Source: JAICMB01 sp035295125 (GTDB taxonomy: Bacteria; Acidobacteriota; Terriglobia; Bryobacterales; Bryobacteraceae). From it: a DNA stretch of 5,892 nt. Below the pieces are notes generated by a model. The model searched no databases and was not told where the DNA came from. It was given only the letters and a program-made list of their open reading frames with translations. The stretch is taken from NCBI GenBank assembly GCA_035295125.1, contig DATGJP010000029.1:1-5892 (forward strand). Reading direction: 5' to 3'. The translations under genes were made by a program, and so were the position numbers. This document shows, piece after piece, positions 5,057 to 5,892 of the stretch. Positions within the stretch are counted from its first letter, which is position 1, and every line of letters starts with the position of its first letter.

Positions 5057-5892
5057 ATGCCGCTCACTTTCGGCCTCTTTCGGCCGGTCATCCTCCTGCC
5101 GGTGGAAGCCTCCGGATGGACCGCCGAGCGCCGCCGCCTCGTCCTGCTCCATGAACTCGTCCACATCCGCCGTCTCGACTGGCTCATGCAACTCGTGGCG
5201 CAACTCGCCTGCGCTCTATACTGGTTCCATCCACTCATGTGGTTGGCTGCGCTACGTCTTCGCCAGGAGCGTGAGCACACCTGCGACGATTGCGTGCTCG
5301 CACTCGGCGCTAAGGGTTCCATATACGCCGAGCACCTGCTCGATCTCGCGCGCTCACTCAAGCCGGCCGCGCGGTGGTCGATGGAAGTGGCCATGGCGCA
5401 GCCGCCGGCATTGGAAAAGCGCCTCGCCGCGCTGCTCGACTTGCAACGCGATCGCCGGCCGGTGAATCGCAGAACCGCCGCGGCTGTGACCGTGGCCGCG
5501 CTTATCGCAGCCGCTCTCCTCGCCCCCGGTATCGCGCCCGCGCAAAATTCCGGTATCACGCTCTCCGGCATTGTCTACGATGCCAGCAAGGCGCGCGTGC
5601 CCGGCGCCGTGGTGACGGCGACAAATCTCGAAACGCACGGCAAAGAGATTACGCAAACCGATCAGGTGGGCGCTTATAAGTTCGCCGGCATTGCGGCCGG
5701 AAACTGCACGCTCGAGGTAAAGAAGCCAGGGTTCAAAGCCTACCAGCAGACCGGCGTGTCGCTCGCTCCCGGTGTCTCACGCGAAGCCGACGTGATGCTC
5801 GATGTCGGCCAGATTGCTGAGACGGTCAACGTCGTCGGCAAACGTCCGCCGCTTCAGCCGGCGGCTGAGGCTCAGACTCCGCAGCGCATCCG
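5057..5892 (+). CDS. M56 (BlaR1-like) metallopeptidase with carboxypeptidase-regulatory-like domain, N-terminally truncated, 3' partial
   Basis: The frame is open from 5015 (after TGA 5012-5014) to the right edge; ATG 5057 is the first ATG and gives 278 complete codons. Residues 1-127 are the M56 zinc-peptidase domain: MPLTFGLFRPVILLP at the start, zinc-binding HELVH at 32-36, and ERExxCDD at 71-78, where Glu73 is the likely third zinc ligand. A membrane helix follows at about 140-157 (TAAAVTVAALIAAALLAPG). Residues 166-262 form a carboxypeptidase-regulatory-like beta domain (GIVYDASKARVPGAVVTATN, YKFAGIAAG). The last residues PQRIR often precede a TonB C-terminal domain in related acidobacterial proteins, so one may follow beyond the edge (inference). 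Family homology seems to start before ATG 5057 (about 5024), yet the usual N-terminal membrane helices and a BlaI-type repressor gene are absent: the TPR gene ends at 4999. No Shine-Dalgarno precedes 5057. The gene is therefore probably a 5'-truncated remnant, although the remaining frame is free of stops. Confidence 0.8.
   Translation, partial: MPLTFGLFRPVILLPVEASGWTAERRRLVLLHELVHIRRLDWLMQLVAQLACALYWFHPLMWLAALRLRQEREHTCDDCVLALGAKGSIYAEHLLDLARSLKPAARWSMEVAMAQPPALEKRLAALLDLQRDRRPVNRRTAAAVTVAALIAAALLAPGIAPAQNSGITLSGIVYDASKARVPGAVVTATNLETHGKEITQTDQVGAYKFAGIAAGNCTLEVKKPGFKAYQQTGVSLAPGVSREADVMLDVGQIAETVNVVGKRPPLQPAAEAQTPQRI

Noticed and set aside
4684..5571. Long minus-strand open frame of 295 codons
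   Set aside because: It spans the ends of two real + strand genes and is Ser/Arg-rich low-quality sequence without a domain.

Overview
The window looks like a piece of an Acidobacteriota chromosome, most like the Solibacter/Bryobacter group. This rests on family content, not on a database search. The minus-strand gene ends in a TIGR03437-type C-terminal domain, which was named from Solibacter. The right-hand gene joins an M56 (BlaR1-like) peptidase to a carboxypeptidase-regulatory-like beta domain, a combination common in acidobacteria. The wHTH-TM-TolB-like-TPR protein is also frequent there. Base composition is moderately GC-rich by eye. There are no tRNA or rRNA genes, no CRISPR array and no intact mobile element.

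Layout. Positions 1-255 hold a possible gene tail at the left edge and a leader with a -10-like box and a good Shine-Dalgarno. Positions 256-1842 (+) encode a complete acyl-CoA synthetase of the AMP-forming family. Positions 1843-2063 are a convergent gap with a strong sigma70-like promoter on the + strand that overlaps two inverted repeats and has no convincing gene after it. Positions 2064-3089 (-) encode a secreted protein with an allene-oxide-cyclase/dirigent-like barrel followed by a TIGR03437 domain. Positions 3090-3197 are a divergent promoter region with a small palindrome between the two candidate -35 boxes. Positions 3198-4919 (+) encode a membrane-anchored wHTH/TolB-like/TPR protein whose last 34 residues are out of frame (4895-4999). 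Positions 5057-5892 (+) hold an M56 peptidase-carboxypeptidase-regulatory-like protein that lacks its N-terminal membrane region and runs off the right edge.

How the parts relate. The acyl-CoA synthetase stands alone with no pathway partner visible. The wHTH/TPR gene and the secreted barrel protein are divergent and share about 108 bp, so the membrane regulator might control its neighbour; this is inference. The region 4890-5060 looks damaged: a one-base frameshift at the end of the TPR gene, then an M56 gene missing its start after a gap of about 15-25 bases. This fits either a real deletion with gene decay or a sequencing/assembly fault. I found no clear undescribed system. The most informative leads are this scar, the barrel-TIGR03437 architecture, and the orphan promoter with palindromes at 1885-1936.
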